Positions 26,531-36,712 of a stretch of DNA of 64,000 bases are shown in pieces (position 1 is the stretch's first letter; each line of letters opens with the position of its first letter). Both the position numbers and the translations under genes were made by a program. The DNA is taken from positions 208,722 through 272,721 of the forward strand of contig OY282381.1 of NCBI GenBank assembly GCA_958295915.1. Direction: 5' to 3'. The DNA is from an uncultured Caldilineaceae bacterium. Its GTDB lineage: Bacteria; Chloroflexota; Anaerolineae; Caldilineales; Caldilineaceae. Under the pieces are notes generated by a model that was not told the DNA's origin, did not search any database, and was given only the letters and a program-made list of their open reading frames with translations.

Positions 26531-27685
26531 TTAGTGTTCATCCGCAAAGGGTGGCAGATCCAGCATCTTGCGCCAGGCATAGCCGCTCAGGATACGCAAG
26601 GAGGCTACTACCGGCGCGGCCAGAACGGCCCCGAGCAGCCCGGCCAGGGATGCGCCCATAATGACACTGACCAACACAAGCAGCGGGTGCATGTTGAGGG
26701 CATTGCCGACGATGCGGGGAACGAGCAGAGCGTTCTCGATCTGCTGAATCAGAATCATGGCGACCGCCACGGCTATGGCAAATTGCAGCGGTGTCATGCC
26801 GAAAGTCTGACTGTTCTGAAAGAAGGCCACCAGAATCGCCGCGCCCGCGCCCACCAATGGCCCGATAAGCGGCAGAAATTCCATCGCGCCGGAGAGCAGG
26901 CCCAGACCCAGGGCATTGTCCACACCGAGCGCGCCCAGGACAATGCTCACAAGCGCGAAAATCACCAGAGCGAGGATCACCTGCCCCCGCAGATAGGCCG
27001 CCCACACCTGACTGATCTGGGATATCAGGCGTTCGGCGTCCTGGCGATAGCCGGGCTGCTGGGCCAGGTTGCCGATCATGCCGCTATAGCGGGGGATATC
27101 ATTGGCAATGTAAATAGAGATAATGAAAATCAGCACCATCTGACCGAGGACGCCGACCGTCGCCGTGACAACGCTGGCGGCCAGACTGCCGCCTCGGCTG
27201 AAGATCGGCTGAATGAAGCTGAAAACCTGGCGGAATACCTCTTCCCATCCAGGCAGTTGGGGCAAGATCCTATTGAGAGGGATCAGCAGCGGGCCGAGGC
27301 TGAGTGTCTCCGGCGCCTGTTCCCCCACAGACTGAAGCAGGACGACTGCGTCGTTAAACCAGCCGGGCAGGCGGCTGGAGAGATCGAGCGCCTGCTGAAA
27401 CGTGGTGACACCCACCAACGAGAGGGTCGCCAGCACAAGCAGGGCCAGGGTCAGATAGACGAGCAGGACGATGGTGACCCGATTGAGGAGCGTGCGCCGG
27501 TCGATGAACGAAATCAGCGGATGTAGAAGATACGCCAGCAACGCAGCCAACACCAATTGCTGGAGCAAACCACGAAAAACCCATGTCAGCAGGGATAACA
27601 GCGCCAGCGCTGACACGGCAACGATCGCTTTGGTGGTTGCGTTCCAGGGCGGGCTGTGATTTATATGATGGGGATGATGAGTCAT
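26531..27685 (-). CDS. AI-2E family transporter (PerM-like membrane protein)
   Basis: Multi-pass membrane protein of the AI-2E exporter superfamily, 384 residues. It has the family arrangement: two N-terminal helices (about 20-60), a third helix near 70-95, a large extracytoplasmic domain (about 100-210), then a block of five helices (about 215-375). [17 protein letters not shown] near 270 is a conserved family segment. Members include quorum-signal exporters and sodium/proton antiporters, and the substrate cannot be told from sequence. It is upstream of manA on the same strand. Confidence 0.88.
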   Translation of the reverse strand: MTHHPHHINHSPPWNATTKAIVAVSALALLSLLTWVFRGLLQQLVLAALLAYLLHPLISFIDRRTLLNRVTIVLLVYLTLALLVLATLSLVGVTTFQQALDLSSRLPGWFNDAVVLLQSVGEQAPETLSLGPLLIPLNRILPQLPGWEEVFRQVFSFIQPIFSRGGSLAASVVTATVGVLGQMVLIFIISIYIANDIPRYSGMIGNLAQQPGYRQDAERLISQISQVWAAYLRGQVILALVIFALVSIVLGALGVDNALGLGLLSGAMEFLPLIGPLVGAGAAILVAFFQNSQTFGMTPLQFAIAVAVAMILIQQIENALLVPRIVGNALNMHPLLVLVSVIMGASLAGLLGAVLAAPVVASLRILSGYAWRKMLDLPPFADEH

Positions 27686-27691
27686 CTTAAA

Positions 27692-27748
27692 CCAGTGGTC
27701 AGTGATCGGTGGCCAGTGGTCGGTACTGGGAACTGGCCACCGCAGTTA
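27692..27748. repeat. Tandem decamer-type repeat (AGTGGTCAGT family)
   Basis: It contains AGTGGTCAGTGATCGGTGG and CCAGTGGTCGGTACTGG, ending in CCGCAGTTACAG. This is the same unit as at 3685-3728 and covers the stop region of the UvrD gene. Confidence 0.6.
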
Positions 27749-30175
27749 CAGTATTTTCAAATTCGCCAGTGACGCCATAAATTTCTTCACCCCTACACCG
27801 GGAAAGGCGACAGCCACCTCTTCTTCCCCGCCAATGGCTATACTATCGATGACTGTGCCAACACCGAATTGAGGATGCTCCACGCTCTGGCGACGTCTGA
27901 ATTTCGTCTCCTGTAAATCCTGGTCAGATTGGCGCTGACGGCGGCGATTTCGCCCCTTCATCCTGCTCATCATCTCATCCTGATTCGCATCGCCTGTCCA
28001 GCTGGTGGCCCGCTGATAGGCGGCCTCCTGGCGTCGATAGCGGTTGACCATTCCCTGTAGCAGATCCGGCGGTATGTCACCCAGGAAACGGCTGGCCTCT
28101 TGCAGTTCGCTGTTGCCCCACAGTGCCCGTCGGTAGGCGTGAACCAGATACAGGCGGCGTTTGGCCCGGGTGATGCCGACGTAGGCCAATCGGCGCTCCT
28201 CGGTCATATCCTCTTTATCCTCGCTTTGGATGCTACGGGCATGGGGCAGCAGTCCCTCCTCCATCCCAACCATAAAGACGACGGGAAACTCCAGCCCTTT
28301 GGCTGTATGCAAAGTCATCAACGTCACTGCGTCCTCGGTCTCGTCCACTTCGTCCTGATCGCTGACAAGGCTGACCTCCTGCAAGAAAAGGCCGAGCGCG
28401 TCCTGGCCCGGCTCCAAATCGACTTGGCCGGGCTGGTATTGAGCGGCGACAGCGCGCAACTCCTTGATGTTCTCGAAGCGATCCTCACCCTCGGCGCTGC
28501 CATCGCGCAGGCGGTCGAGATAGCCGCTGTCCAGCAAGATGTGATCCAGCAGCGTGGCCACGTTTTCATACTGATTGCCAGCGGCCATCCGCACCCACGA
28601 CTCCAGCATTCCGGCAAAGTTGATCAGCGCATCGCCTGCGCGGCGGCCAAAGGGATAGGGCAGGGTTAGCCGGCGCGCGGCCCGGCTGTCCCTGGCTTCG
28701 GGCTTCGCACGAGGCGCAAAGGTTGAATTGCGCGCCACTGCAGGGCGCGACGCCGCGGCGCCCGCTGCCCGCACGCCGTGATGCAACACCTGCAAGGCCT
28801 CCCATTCGCTAACAGAGGCAGAGGCGGCCCATTCCTTCAGAGTTGCATAGGTTTTGACACCGATGCCGCGAGGGGGCACATTGATAATCCGATCAAGCGC
28901 CATCGAAGCCGCCGGGTTGTGCGCCAGCCGCAGATAGGCCAACGCGTCTTTGATCTCGCGACGCTCGTAGAAGCGAGTGGCCCCCACCAGGCGGTAGCGC
29001 ACCTGACGGCGCACGCATGCTTCTTCCAGTGCCCGACTCTGGGTGTTTGTGCGATACATCACCACAACGCTGCCCAACCCGAAACCGCCTTGAGCCGTCA
29101 GACGCGCCGCTTCGTCGAGCACGTAATCGGCCTCTTCGATTTCATTGTAGGCTTCGTGAACCGCAACTTTCAGTCCTTCGCCGTTATCAGTATACAACTG
29201 CTTGGCCGTGCGGTTCGGATTTTTGACGATAACCGCATTGGCAACATCCAGAATGCTTTGCGTGCTGCGATAGTTCTGCTCCAGCAGCACCACTTTGGCA
29301 GCCGGGTAGTCTCTGCGGAAGCGCAGGACGTTGCGGTAATCCGCGCCGCGGAAGCGGTAGATCGACTGGTCCTCGTCACCGACGGCAAAGACGTTCTCCC
29401 TACCCTCCGGCGCGCCGCCGAGCAGCCGCGCCAGCTCGTACTGGGCCGTGTTTGTATCCTGAAATTCATCCACCAGCACATACTGCCATTTGCCCTGATA
29501 GGTGCGCCGTATTTCTTCGTTCTGGCGAAAGAGGAGGACTGCGCGCATCAGCAGGTCGTCGAAATCCATGGCGTTGTTGAGGAGTAAAACCTGCTGGTAC
29601 CGACCATAGACCCGGTCACAGATCTCCTGCATGTAGCCCTCTGTCTGCACCCGCTCCGGCACGATCAGTTCGTTCTTCCAGCTACCGATTTGCGCCCGGA
29701 TGGCCTGGGGGCTGAACTGCTTTTCGTCCAATTTCATTTCCTGCAAAATCTCACGGACCAGAGCCAATTGATCTGCGCTGTCATAGATGACCCAATTGCG
29801 CTCGAAGCCGATCGCCTCCACCTCGACGCGCAGCACGCGCGCGCACAGCGCATGAAATGTGCCGATCGTCAACCCACCGAGCCGTTGGCGCTGGCCCGGT
29901 AGCGGTGGCGGAAAGCTGTGCCCGATCAGGTCAACCACCCGATCGGTCATTTCTCTGGCCGCCTTGTTCGTAAAGGTCACAGCCAGGATATTCCACGGCG
30001 CAATCTCGTTCTCGTCGATCAGATAGGCGATGCGCCGGGTGAGCACCCGGGTCTTGCCAGAGCCGGGACCTGCCAGCACCAGAACCGGCCCCTCGGTCGC
30101 CTCGACCGCTATCTTCTGTTGGGGGTTTAAGTCGTCAAGTATATGTGACATAGACAGGGAAATACGACTCACCAT
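27746..30175 (-). CDS. UvrD/PcrA-type ATP-dependent DNA helicase
   Basis: Superfamily 1A 3'-5' helicase, 809 residues, acting in repair or replication restart. It begins with the Q-motif region [20 protein letters not shown], then Walker A AGPGSGKT (35-42), Walker [11 protein letters not shown] (about 235), QNYRSTQSI (about 298), [14 protein letters not shown] (about 620) and [13 protein letters not shown] (about 666). The C-terminus [16 protein letters not shown] matches the PcrA tail. Residues from about 468 to 510 ([11 protein letters not shown] to [10 protein letters not shown]) form an insertion in domain 2B encoded by dispersed repeats. The ATG at 30175 overlaps the stop of rsgA; a later ATG at 30151 ([12 protein letters not shown]) is also possible. 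Confidence 0.9.
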   Translation of the reverse strand: MVSRISLSMSHILDDLNPQQKIAVEATEGPVLVLAGPGSGKTRVLTRRIAYLIDENEIAPWNILAVTFTNKAAREMTDRVVDLIGHSFPPPLPGQRQRLGGLTIGTFHALCARVLRVEVEAIGFERNWVIYDSADQLALVREILQEMKLDEKQFSPQAIRAQIGSWKNELIVPERVQTEGYMQEICDRVYGRYQQVLLLNNAMDFDDLLMRAVLLFRQNEEIRRTYQGKWQYVLVDEFQDTNTAQYELARLLGGAPEGRENVFAVGDEDQSIYRFRGADYRNVLRFRRDYPAAKVVLLEQNYRSTQSILDVANAVIVKNPNRTAKQLYTDNGEGLKVAVHEAYNEIEEADYVLDEAARLTAQGGFGLGSVVVMYRTNTQSRALEEACVRRQVRYRLVGATRFYERREIKDALAYLRLAHNPAASMALDRIINVPPRGIGVKTYATLKEWAASASVSEWEALQVLHHGVRAAGAAASRPAVARNSTFAPRAKPEARDSRAARRLTLPYPFGRRAGDALINFAGMLESWVRMAAGNQYENVATLLDHILLDSGYLDRLRDGSAEGEDRFENIKELRAVAAQYQPGQVDLEPGQDALGLFLQEVSLVSDQDEVDETEDAVTLMTLHTAKGLEFPVVFMVGMEEGLLPHARSIQSEDKEDMTEERRLAYVGITRAKRRLYLVHAYRRALWGNSELQEASRFLGDIPPDLLQGMVNRYRRQEAAYQRATSWTGDANQDEMMSRMKGRNRRRQRQSDQDLQETKFRRRQSVEHPQFGVGTVIDSIAIGGEEEVAVAFPGVGVKKFMASLANLKIL
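28697..28770. repeat. Repeat-derived insertion inside the UvrD gene
   Basis: 28697-28718 matches 25441-25462, and 28738-28770 matches 9809-9842. The two repeats are adjacent and keep the reading frame open, encoding an Ala/Arg/Pro-rich segment absent from typical PcrA proteins. Confidence 0.6.
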
Positions 30176-31323
30176 TCATCCAACTGCAAGTTGTCTCCGG
30201 TCAGAATGCGCAAATAACTATCGTAACGCTCTGGCGAGATTTTGCCATCTCCGACCGCTTGACGCACTGCGCAATTTGGCTCGTGGTTGTGGGTACAGTT
30301 GGGATAGTGGCAATCGTTGACAAAGGGTTTCATGTCGATAAAATAGAATCCAAGGCTGCCTGGTTCGATCTCATAGAGACCCAGCTCGCGGATACCGGGC
30401 GTATCGGCCACGAACGTCTCCGCGCCCACAGGCAGGCGGAAGAGTTGCGCGTTGCGGGTCGTGTGCTTGCCCTTGCCCTCATATCGGCGCGGTTCGCCGA
30501 CCCGCAGATTCAGATGCGGATGAATGGCGTTGATCAGCGCGCTTTTGCCCACGCCGCTCGGGCCGGTCACGACTGTCAGTTTGTCGATCAGCAGCTGACG
30601 CAGTTGCCCGAGATCCGCTATAGCCTCAGAACAGCGCTCGGGACCTGCCGCCATGCGCTCTTTGGCGCTTGTATACAGGAGAGGATAGCCCAACTCCTCG
30701 TAGAGGTGAAACTTGCTGCGGGCTGCCTCCAGGCCGGTCAGATCGATCTTGTTGACGACGATGACAGCCGGCAGTTCATTGGCTTCGGCAATCACCAGAA
30801 ATCGGTCCAGCATCCGCAGGTGGGGCTCTGGGTTCTTCACCGCGAAGACAACCAACACTTGATCCGGATTGGCCACGATTACGTCTTCGGCCGGGCGTGT
30901 GACGCCCGGGACCTGGCGGCTCAACGTCGATTCCCGCTCTTCAATAGAATCGATCAGACCGGATCGTTTGCTCTCCAGCGCCACCTGCACACGGTCGCCG
31001 ACGGCAACGAGTGTCAACTCTTTGGTTCGCTCCTGAAGAAGTCGCCCCCGTACGCGGCAGGTGATCAGATCGCCGTTTGTCGTCGCGATATCAAAATGAT
31101 GCCCCCTGGCCCGCGCCACAACGCCAGAAACCGTTCGCTCCCGCTTTTTCTTCGGCTTCGGTTTGCTCTTGGCAGGCGCATCGAAATAGTCATCTTCGAA
31201 GGCCTCATCCCAACCTTCATAGGCCTCGGTATTCCTGGGCACAGGCAGCTCCTGTCTCGCAGTGGCGGTTTGCGTCTCTACTCCGAGTGTATCAACCAGC
31301 TGGGCGGCTGTCAATCTGGGCAT
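30169..31323 (-). CDS. rsgA: Ribosome small-subunit-dependent GTPase RsgA (YjeQ)
   Basis: Circularly permuted GTPase that checks 30S subunit maturation, 384 residues. The motifs occur in permuted order: G4 NKIDL (about 191), then G1 [12 protein letters not shown] (about 249), then G3 DTPG (about 305). An OB fold precedes them (about 65-130). The C-terminal zinc knuckle [14 protein letters not shown] (about 337-350) is typical. The first 60 residues form an acidic then Lys-rich extension ([10 protein letters not shown]) beyond most relatives. The stop overlaps the likely uvrD start by 7 bases. Confidence 0.93.
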   Translation of the reverse strand: MPRLTAAQLVDTLGVETQTATARQELPVPRNTEAYEGWDEAFEDDYFDAPAKSKPKPKKKRERTVSGVVARARGHHFDIATTNGDLITCRVRGRLLQERTKELTLVAVGDRVQVALESKRSGLIDSIEERESTLSRQVPGVTRPAEDVIVANPDQVLVVFAVKNPEPHLRMLDRFLVIAEANELPAVIVVNKIDLTGLEAARSKFHLYEELGYPLLYTSAKERMAAGPERCSEAIADLGQLRQLLIDKLTVVTGPSGVGKSALINAIHPHLNLRVGEPRRYEGKGKHTTRNAQLFRLPVGAETFVADTPGIRELGLYEIEPGSLGFYFIDMKPFVNDCHYPNCTHNHEPNCAVRQAVGDGKISPERYDSYLRILTGDNLQLDEW

Positions 31324-31606
31324 CGATCTCCTGACGACAGAGAAATCCGGTCAGGGTGGCAGCCCCATCACCCCGGCGGGACATCCATGCGCTTTTCTCT
31401 CCACTGGCCTGAACTGCTGACGCCAGCGTAATTCTAAGAGGCAGCGCATGGTTTACAAAATCTTGCTGGTCGCCGTTCGGCAATGTATTATTGAGCGATT
31501 AGCGGAATTCATTCCCGTTTCCGCTGTCACCTCCCACTGCTTCGTTATTGGGGCGTATACCTAATGGCAAGACACAATACTTACTCACACGGTCAGGAGT
31601 CAGTCT

Positions 31607-32647
31607 ATGACGGATCGTCAGCCCAACGGGGCGTCGCCCCGTGTTCGAATGGCCTTCATTGGATGCGGTGGGATGGCCCGCGGCCACGCCAAGCGCATCC
31701 TCCAACAGCAGGACACCACCGAAGTACGCGTTGTCAGCGATCCGTCTGCGGAAGCCTACGCAGCGTTCTGTAGCCCCTTCAAAGAGGTGGGCGCATCTCC
31801 CCCTCCCAATGAACCGGAACTTGAGAACCTGTTGCAGGAGCGGGCGGCAGAACTTGACGCTGTATTTATCATTACCCCGCACGCCCTGCATTTTCCCCAG
31901 GCCAAGGCCTGCCTGGAAGCCGATCTGGATGTGTTGCTGGAAAAGCCAATGGTGCTGAACGAAGAGGAAGCCCTCGCACTCATCGCCGCCCAGGAGCGTA
32001 GCGGCCGCCTGCTGTCTGTGGCCTTCAACGGCAGCATGTCGCCACAGGTGCGAACCGCAGCAAGAATCCTTCGGGAGGGGAAGTTAGGCAAGATTTTGAA
32101 TATCAGTGCGGTCGCCTGGCAGAACTGGCTGCTCGGCGCCAGCGGCACATGGCGTCAGGATCCGGACATTGCCGGGGGCGGCTTTTTATTTGACACTGGC
32201 GCGCATATGCTCAATACTATTTCAGACTTGGCCGGCGAGGATTTTGTGGAGGTAGCGGCCTGGATGGACAACCAGGGCGCCCGCGTCGACATATTGGCAG
32301 CGGTCATCGCCAGGCTGGCATCCGGCACGCTGGTGACAATGAACGCGGCCGGCAATATTAACTGCAAGATCGGCTCGGACGTGCGGGTGTTCTGTGAGAA
32401 GGGGATACTGCAGACTGGGATCTGGGGAGAGCGGCTCCTGATTCAGAAGACTGAAGATACAGAGCCCGTTCCGGTAGCATTGCCCGAATCTCTCGGCGTC
32501 TGGCAGCAGTTCATAAAGGTACGAGCCGGCGATATGGAGAACCCCTGCCCACCGGAGATCGGTCTGCGCATGGCCCGCCTGTGGGACGCGATCCGAGCGT
32601 CAGCAGCCCAAGGAGGGAAGCTGGTAGAGGTGGGCAAGAAGCAATAA
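31607..32647 (+). CDS. Gfo/Idh/MocA-family oxidoreductase
   Basis: NAD(P)-dependent sugar or cyclitol dehydrogenase, 346 residues. The Rossmann motif RMAFIGCGGMARGHAKR starts near residue 13; LLEKPMVLNEEEAL (about 108) contains the conserved EKP lysine; the C-terminal alpha/beta domain follows, with the substrate-side histidine in GGFLFDTGAHMLNT (about 190-203). AGGAG precedes the ATG. It lies 87 bases before a ThuA-like gene, a pairing common in carbohydrate catabolic loci. Confidence 0.88.
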   Translation: MTDRQPNGASPRVRMAFIGCGGMARGHAKRILQQQDTTEVRVVSDPSAEAYAAFCSPFKEVGASPPPNEPELENLLQERAAELDAVFIITPHALHFPQAKACLEADLDVLLEKPMVLNEEEALALIAAQERSGRLLSVAFNGSMSPQVRTAARILREGKLGKILNISAVAWQNWLLGASGTWRQDPDIAGGGFLFDTGAHMLNTISDLAGEDFVEVAAWMDNQGARVDILAAVIARLASGTLVTMNAAGNINCKIGSDVRVFCEKGILQTGIWGERLLIQKTEDTEPVPVALPESLGVWQQFIKVRAGDMENPCPPEIGLRMARLWDAIRASAAQGGKLVEVGKKQ

Positions 32648-32734
32648 CCAATACAGGGGATGAACCAGATGGCTGAGTGCCATGCATGATATATCCCTCG
32701 CTCCACACAGTTCAATTTCACGGAAGGACTCAAG

Positions 32735-33523
32735 ATGGGTGATATTCGCGTAACCGTTTGGAATGAGTATCAACACGAAAGAGTGAATGACTTCGTCGCG
32801 GGGTTATATCCTGACGGCATTCACGGGGCCATTGTCGAGGGACTGCAACAGCACGGGTTTACACAGGTGCGCACGGCCACTTTGGACGAGCCGGAGCACG
32901 GACTGACGGAAGATGTATTGTCCCAAACGGACGTGCTGACCTGGTGGGGGCATCGGGCCCACGCGGCGGTATCTGATGAGGTCGTCGACCGGGTGCAGAA
33001 TCGGGTGCTGGAAGGAATGGGATTGATCGTTCTGCACTCGGGCCACTACTCGAAGATTTTTCGCAGGTTGATGGGCACTTCGTGCAGCCTGCGCTGGCGT
33101 GAAGCCGATGAGAAGGAGCGTATTTGGGTCGTCAAACCGTCCCATCCCATCGCTCAGGGGCTGCCGCCCTACTTCATCAATGAAGAATGCGAGATGTACG
33201 GTGAACTGTTCGACATCCCCATACCCGATGACCTGGTATTCATAAGCTGGTTTGAGGGTGGCAATGTCTTCCGCAGTGGGGCGTGCTTCCACCGGGGCAA
33301 CGGCAAGATTTTCTACTTCCGCCCCGGTCACGAGACCTATCCAATCTTCCACCAACCGATAATTCGCCAAGTGATCGCCAATGGTGTGCGCTGGGCCTCC
33401 CCGTCCGCTGGGCCGACGTTTCCGTATACTGCGCCTGGCACGACCCGCCACGTGGCGATCAATGAAAAGGCGCCGCAGGAGCCAATTGCAGACAAAGGCT
33501 CAGCGCGCGCTCGGGTTGGCTAG
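32735..33523 (+). CDS. ThuA-like domain protein (trehalose utilisation family)
   Basis: 262-residue protein of the glutamine-amidotransferase-like ThuA fold. Recognisable parts are [10 protein letters not shown] at the N-terminus, [19 protein letters not shown] (about 68-86), [19 protein letters not shown] (about 98-116) and [14 protein letters not shown] (about 193). ThuA acts in conversion of disaccharides to 3-keto derivatives in rhizobia. Its pairing with the Gfo/Idh gene suggests a shared sugar pathway. The exact substrate is unknown. Confidence 0.85.
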   Translation: MGDIRVTVWNEYQHERVNDFVAGLYPDGIHGAIVEGLQQHGFTQVRTATLDEPEHGLTEDVLSQTDVLTWWGHRAHAAVSDEVVDRVQNRVLEGMGLIVLHSGHYSKIFRRLMGTSCSLRWREADEKERIWVVKPSHPIAQGLPPYFINEECEMYGELFDIPIPDDLVFISWFEGGNVFRSGACFHRGNGKIFYFRPGHETYPIFHQPIIRQVIANGVRWASPSAGPTFPYTAPGTTRHVAINEKAPQEPIADKGSARARVG

Positions 33524-33642
33524 AGGTCAGCGAGCCGTAGCAGGCTGCAGGCGTATTTAGGGCACGCTGGCAGTGTCGAATGAGCACAGGTTGATTCCCG
33601 CGGAGTAACCTGACTAGAGAAGTTGGAGAGGTTCGGCAGAGG

Positions 33643-33715
33643 CGCCCCCTGTAGGAGTCGAACCTACGACCGACGGATTAGAAGTCCGTTGCTCTATCCT
33701 CTGAGCTAAGGGGGC
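33643..33715 (-). tRNA. tRNA-Arg (anticodon TCT)
   Basis: Read on the minus strand, a 7-bp acceptor stem GCCCCCT/AGGGGGC, D stem GCTC/GAGC, anticodon stem ACGGA/TCCGT with loop CTTCTAA, and T arm GTAGG-TTCGACT-CCTAC fold into a complete cloverleaf. The anticodon TCT reads AGA. The discriminator is G. The 3' CCA is not encoded. Confidence 0.97.
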
Positions 33716-33873
33716 GTATACAGGTTAGTCCATGCCGCCATTGAGGGCGACAATCTTCACGCGCTAGGGGGCAGTGGACGCAATTCTATTGTACAAGATT
33801 CCTCGGCGCCGAAAAAATCAAGGCCTGGGGCGTCGCAGGGCAGGAAATTGCCCCCGCATGCCCCTGAACTTCC

Positions 33874-34866
33874 TTACTCCCCGCTGCCTTCCTCATTCTC
33901 TCCCGGTTCAGCCGTGCCTGAGAATGACATATTGGCAGGCATTTGCAGTAGGTTGCCCATACGCACTCTGGCGATGACAGCCAGCTGGGGATTGCTATCC
34001 GCTGCCAGTTTGAAAGTCTCTTCGAAGAGATCGATGGCGGTGATGGTATCGCCCTCTGCTTCGGCCACGCTGGCAAGCAGGAAGTAGCCCTGGGGATCAT
34101 CGGGATCCAGGGCCAGCGCTTCATTGCCAGCGACACGAGCTTTCGCCAAATCTCCGACAGACAGGCGGATGGAGCCGAGGGTCCACCAGTAAGCGACCTG
34201 CTGACTGGCCGGCGTCAGCGCTTTGGCCTCGGCCAGCGCCTCCTGGGCGCGGCGATTTTGCCCGATCTTTTCGAGGATGACCGCCTCCCAGATCAGCAGT
34301 TCGGGGTCTGGCTTCGTAAGCTTAGCTTTGGCCCCGTCGATGACCGCCAGCGCCTCCTCCCAGCGGCCTTCAAAGGCCAGCTGCTGCAGACTGGATATCG
34401 CCTCGGAAGCGGCCACTGTGTCGGGATCCGGCGGGAACACATAGGTAAGCAGCGCCCAGACGATCGCCAGCAGAGAGATGATGATACCGGTAGTTGTGCC
34501 CAGCCGACGAATAAGATGACGGCGGTTGGCGGCAACAACTGCGTCCAGATGCCACCACAGACCTGCCGCCGGTGAATTGGCTTTGCGTAGCTTCTCCAGG
34601 CCGCCGGCCACATCCACAACGCGCATGACTCGGCCGGCTTCCCTCTGAAGTTTGCCGTGAAGACTGCCCCAGCGCGTCTGCTCAGGCCGCAGGTCCAGAC
34701 CGCTGGCTTCCAAGAGCGCAAATCGATCTTCGATGCTGTCCAGCAGTTGCAGAAACGACTCAACATTGTCCCGCCGCAACTGCACGATAACCCTCTCCGC
34801 CTGGGAAAGCTCCTCTCGCAGGCTATTGGCCAGGCTTTGTCGCTCCTCCCGCACTGAATAGGCCAT
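33874..34866 (-). CDS. Membrane-anchored TPR-repeat protein
   Basis: 330 residues. The N-terminal 130 residues are cytoplasmic and helical, with coiled-coil character (RQSLANSLREELSQAERVIV). A single membrane helix lies at about 122-143 (TTTGIIISLLAIVWALLTYV). The rest is made of TPR-like helix pairs, for example EGRWEEALAVIDGAKAKL, ALAEAKALTPASQQVAYWW and AGNEALALDPDDPQGYFLLA. It probably scaffolds protein interactions outside the membrane. Its ATG directly follows the stop of the metallo-beta-lactamase-fold gene. A decayed copy of its 3' end is found at 36330-36440. Confidence 0.75.
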   Translation of the reverse strand: MAYSVREERQSLANSLREELSQAERVIVQLRRDNVESFLQLLDSIEDRFALLEASGLDLRPEQTRWGSLHGKLQREAGRVMRVVDVAGGLEKLRKANSPAAGLWWHLDAVVAANRRHLIRRLGTTTGIIISLLAIVWALLTYVFPPDPDTVAASEAISSLQQLAFEGRWEEALAVIDGAKAKLTKPDPELLIWEAVILEKIGQNRRAQEALAEAKALTPASQQVAYWWTLGSIRLSVGDLAKARVAGNEALALDPDDPQGYFLLASVAEAEGDTITAIDLFEETFKLAADSNPQLAVIARVRMGNLLQMPANMSFSGTAEPGENEEGSGE

Positions 34867-35835
34867 TTATGCAGGCTCCAACTGTGCTTCCTGGACGAGG
34901 AGGGCGTCTCCCATTGTCCCATCGACTGTGGCCAACTCTTCCTCGCGCTGAATCTCTCGATAGACCCGATTGATGCCGGATTTAATCTGGCTCTCAATTT
35001 TGGACTTGCGTTCCAGCGGCACAGGGAACCGTTCCAGCATCTCGCCCACCAGGCCGCTTTTGGCCTCGTTCTTGGTCTTGCCCTCGTGGTAATAGTCTCG
35101 TACACGCTGGCGCATGAAGAGAATATACTCCGCCACACGCATGGTATCATCCGGGTCACAGACCGGCCCATGGCCCGGAACCAATTTCTCTGCCCCGAGT
35201 TCGCGAATTCGGCGTAAGGCTTCAATCCATTCCAGAGAGTTGGCCTGAGCCATATACGGGTGTTGGTCCACCCACAGCATGTCCCCGACGAACGCGATTT
35301 TTTCCTCCGGCAGCCAGGCGATGCTGGTGGCCGGCGTATGGCCGCCCGTATAGATCAATTGCACCTCACGCCCTCCATACAGCAACCGCGCGCCATCCGT
35401 GAAGGTAATATCTGGGAGGATGATCTCAATGTTCGTCAGTTGTTGCTGGATCTCCGGCTCCCGTTTGTAGCTGTTGTACACCCGCTCCTTAAAATTTTCG
35501 GTGTAACCGGACATCTCCTTGTAGGCGCGCTCGTGGGCAATGACCGTCGTCGGCAGGAAATACTGATTGCCCAGCGCGTGGCCGCGGTGGTGGTCTGTAT
35601 TGAACACATACAGGATCGGCAGGCCCGGCACTTCCATTTCGATCTGTTGGCGCCAATCCAATGCCTGTTTCGGGATCAGCGGCGTATCAATCAGAATCAG
35701 GCCCTCGTCTGTGATCACAAATCCCGGTGTACAGCCTCGATAGACAGTATTGATAAAAACGCCCGGCGCGATCTCCTGGCGCTCACCCAAGCCTGTCACC
35801 CCTAATTTGACAGATGTTCTACGTCTCGCTGCCAT
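34867..35835 (-). CDS. Metallo-beta-lactamase-fold hydrolase with altered metal motif
   Basis: 322 residues. The fold is clear: VFINTVYRGCTPGFVITDEGLILIDTP strands at the start, FNTDHHRGHALG at the metal-motif position (about 90), IYTGGHTPATSIAWLPEEK near 168, FVGDMLWVDQHPYM near 188 and LVPGHGPVCDP near 223. The canonical motif is THxHxDH; here it reads TDHHRGH, so the first His is Asp and the catalytic Asp is Gly. The activity is therefore uncertain. The second ATG (35835) has the better spacing to AAAGGAG than the one at 35838. A promoter is seen at 35879-35908. Confidence 0.8.
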   Translation of the reverse strand: MAARRRTSVKLGVTGLGERQEIAPGVFINTVYRGCTPGFVITDEGLILIDTPLIPKQALDWRQQIEMEVPGLPILYVFNTDHHRGHALGNQYFLPTTVIAHERAYKEMSGYTENFKERVYNSYKREPEIQQQLTNIEIILPDITFTDGARLLYGGREVQLIYTGGHTPATSIAWLPEEKIAFVGDMLWVDQHPYMAQANSLEWIEALRRIRELGAEKLVPGHGPVCDPDDTMRVAEYILFMRQRVRDYYHEGKTKNEAKSGLVGEMLERFPVPLERKSKIESQIKSGINRVYREIQREEELATVDGTMGDALLVQEAQLEPA

Positions 35836-35878
35836 CATGACTCCTTTGACTAAACCACAATCCCAATTGAGTAGGGAA

Positions 35879-35908
35879 AGTGTACATAGGAACGCGGTAT
35901 TCTGTCAA
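35879..35908 (-). promoter_or_regulatory. Predicted promoter of the MBL-fold/TPR operon
   Basis: Read on the minus strand: -35 TTGACA (35908-35903), an 18-base spacer, and -10 TACACT (35884-35879), about 45 bases before the start codon. Confidence 0.6.
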
Positions 35909-36712
35909 AGAACGTCAGGTTATGTAAACCCTGAACGCCTTTGGCTGGCTTTTTCCGTTTCAGTTTGGTTTGAAAGCAACAGACAGAATGCGCCAAAGCG
36001 CCACAGCATGATATAATAGGGACTTACATCTTTGACTGCACGGGGGGATGCATCCCAGATAGGGGGTGCGTTTCTACTATCGCGGTTCTCCCTCTCTTGT
36101 TGCCCCGGAATTGAGGAGAAAAGCCAGTGCAAAGTCGGCGACGACGCGGTTGAGGCGGCGCGTGTCTGAAATAGGCAGAAAATGTCCGGAATGTCCGCTA
36201 AAAGGTTTTTTTCGGCATCTGGGTCAGGAGTAAGAGATTGCCAGGATGATCGATTAGGAGGGCCGGGACCGGTGTAGCTGCCCACAGGTAGCCAGAACTC
36301 ATCCCCATCTTGGGACACACCCGCCAACCTCTTCTATCGCATTGAAGGTCAGACAAAAAGCTGGTAGAATGTCAGGCGGCGCTGCGCGATACTGTAATCG
36401 CCAGGGTGCATATGGGCAACCTACTGCAAATGCCTGCCAACTGTAAAGGCGGGGACCGTCAACATCCGATCTGAGATGGCTCCCTCTCTGTTTACGATCT
36501 TCTTCGCCAGAGCTGGATGGGAATGGCGCAGATATTTCAGGGCATCTGACTTTCCCTTGCCCCAGACACGGAATCGCCGGCAAAGGCAGACAAAACCCTT
36601 CTCATAATCGTTAGACACAGAGACCGAGACAGCAATCGACTCTGTTTTTCTCTGGTCGAAACTTCCGAGGAATTCTGCTGGGATTGCCCAGCCCAAAGGA
36701 TAGAAAATCGCA
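35909..36712. other. Long non-coding stretch with a gene remnant
   Basis: No intact gene is seen in about 800 bases between the MBL-fold operon and the phosphofructokinase gene. The only recognised feature is the decayed TPR copy at 36330-36440. A TATAAT at about 36012 has no matching -35 box. Short frames here have no family resemblance. The region just before 36713 carries an AAAGGATAG ribosome site for the kinase. Confidence 0.5.
36330..36440 (+). pseudogene. Decayed inverted copy of the TPR gene 3' end
   Basis: The plus strand here reads VIARVHMGNLLQMPAN, which differs by one residue from VIARVRMGNLLQMPAN near the C-terminus of the TPR protein encoded at 33874-34866. The best match is 36393-36438 against the reverse complement of about 33942-33990; upstream the similarity fades (CTCTTC, then AGAC...AGCTGGTAG) with gaps and a stop codon. 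The copy has opposite orientation and is about 2.4 kb away. Confidence 0.7.

Noticed and set aside
26474-27526. A 350-codon plus-strand frame opposite the AI-2E permease gene
   Set aside because: Extremely rich in His, Gln and Arg with no domain; the opposite strand encodes a clear membrane protein.
30259-31431. A 390-codon plus-strand frame opposite rsgA
   Set aside because: The minus strand carries all RsgA motifs in order; the antisense frame has no recognisable features.
35920-36327. A 135-codon minus-strand frame in the long non-coding region
   Set aside because: No ribosome site, no family resemblance, irregular composition; considered chance.
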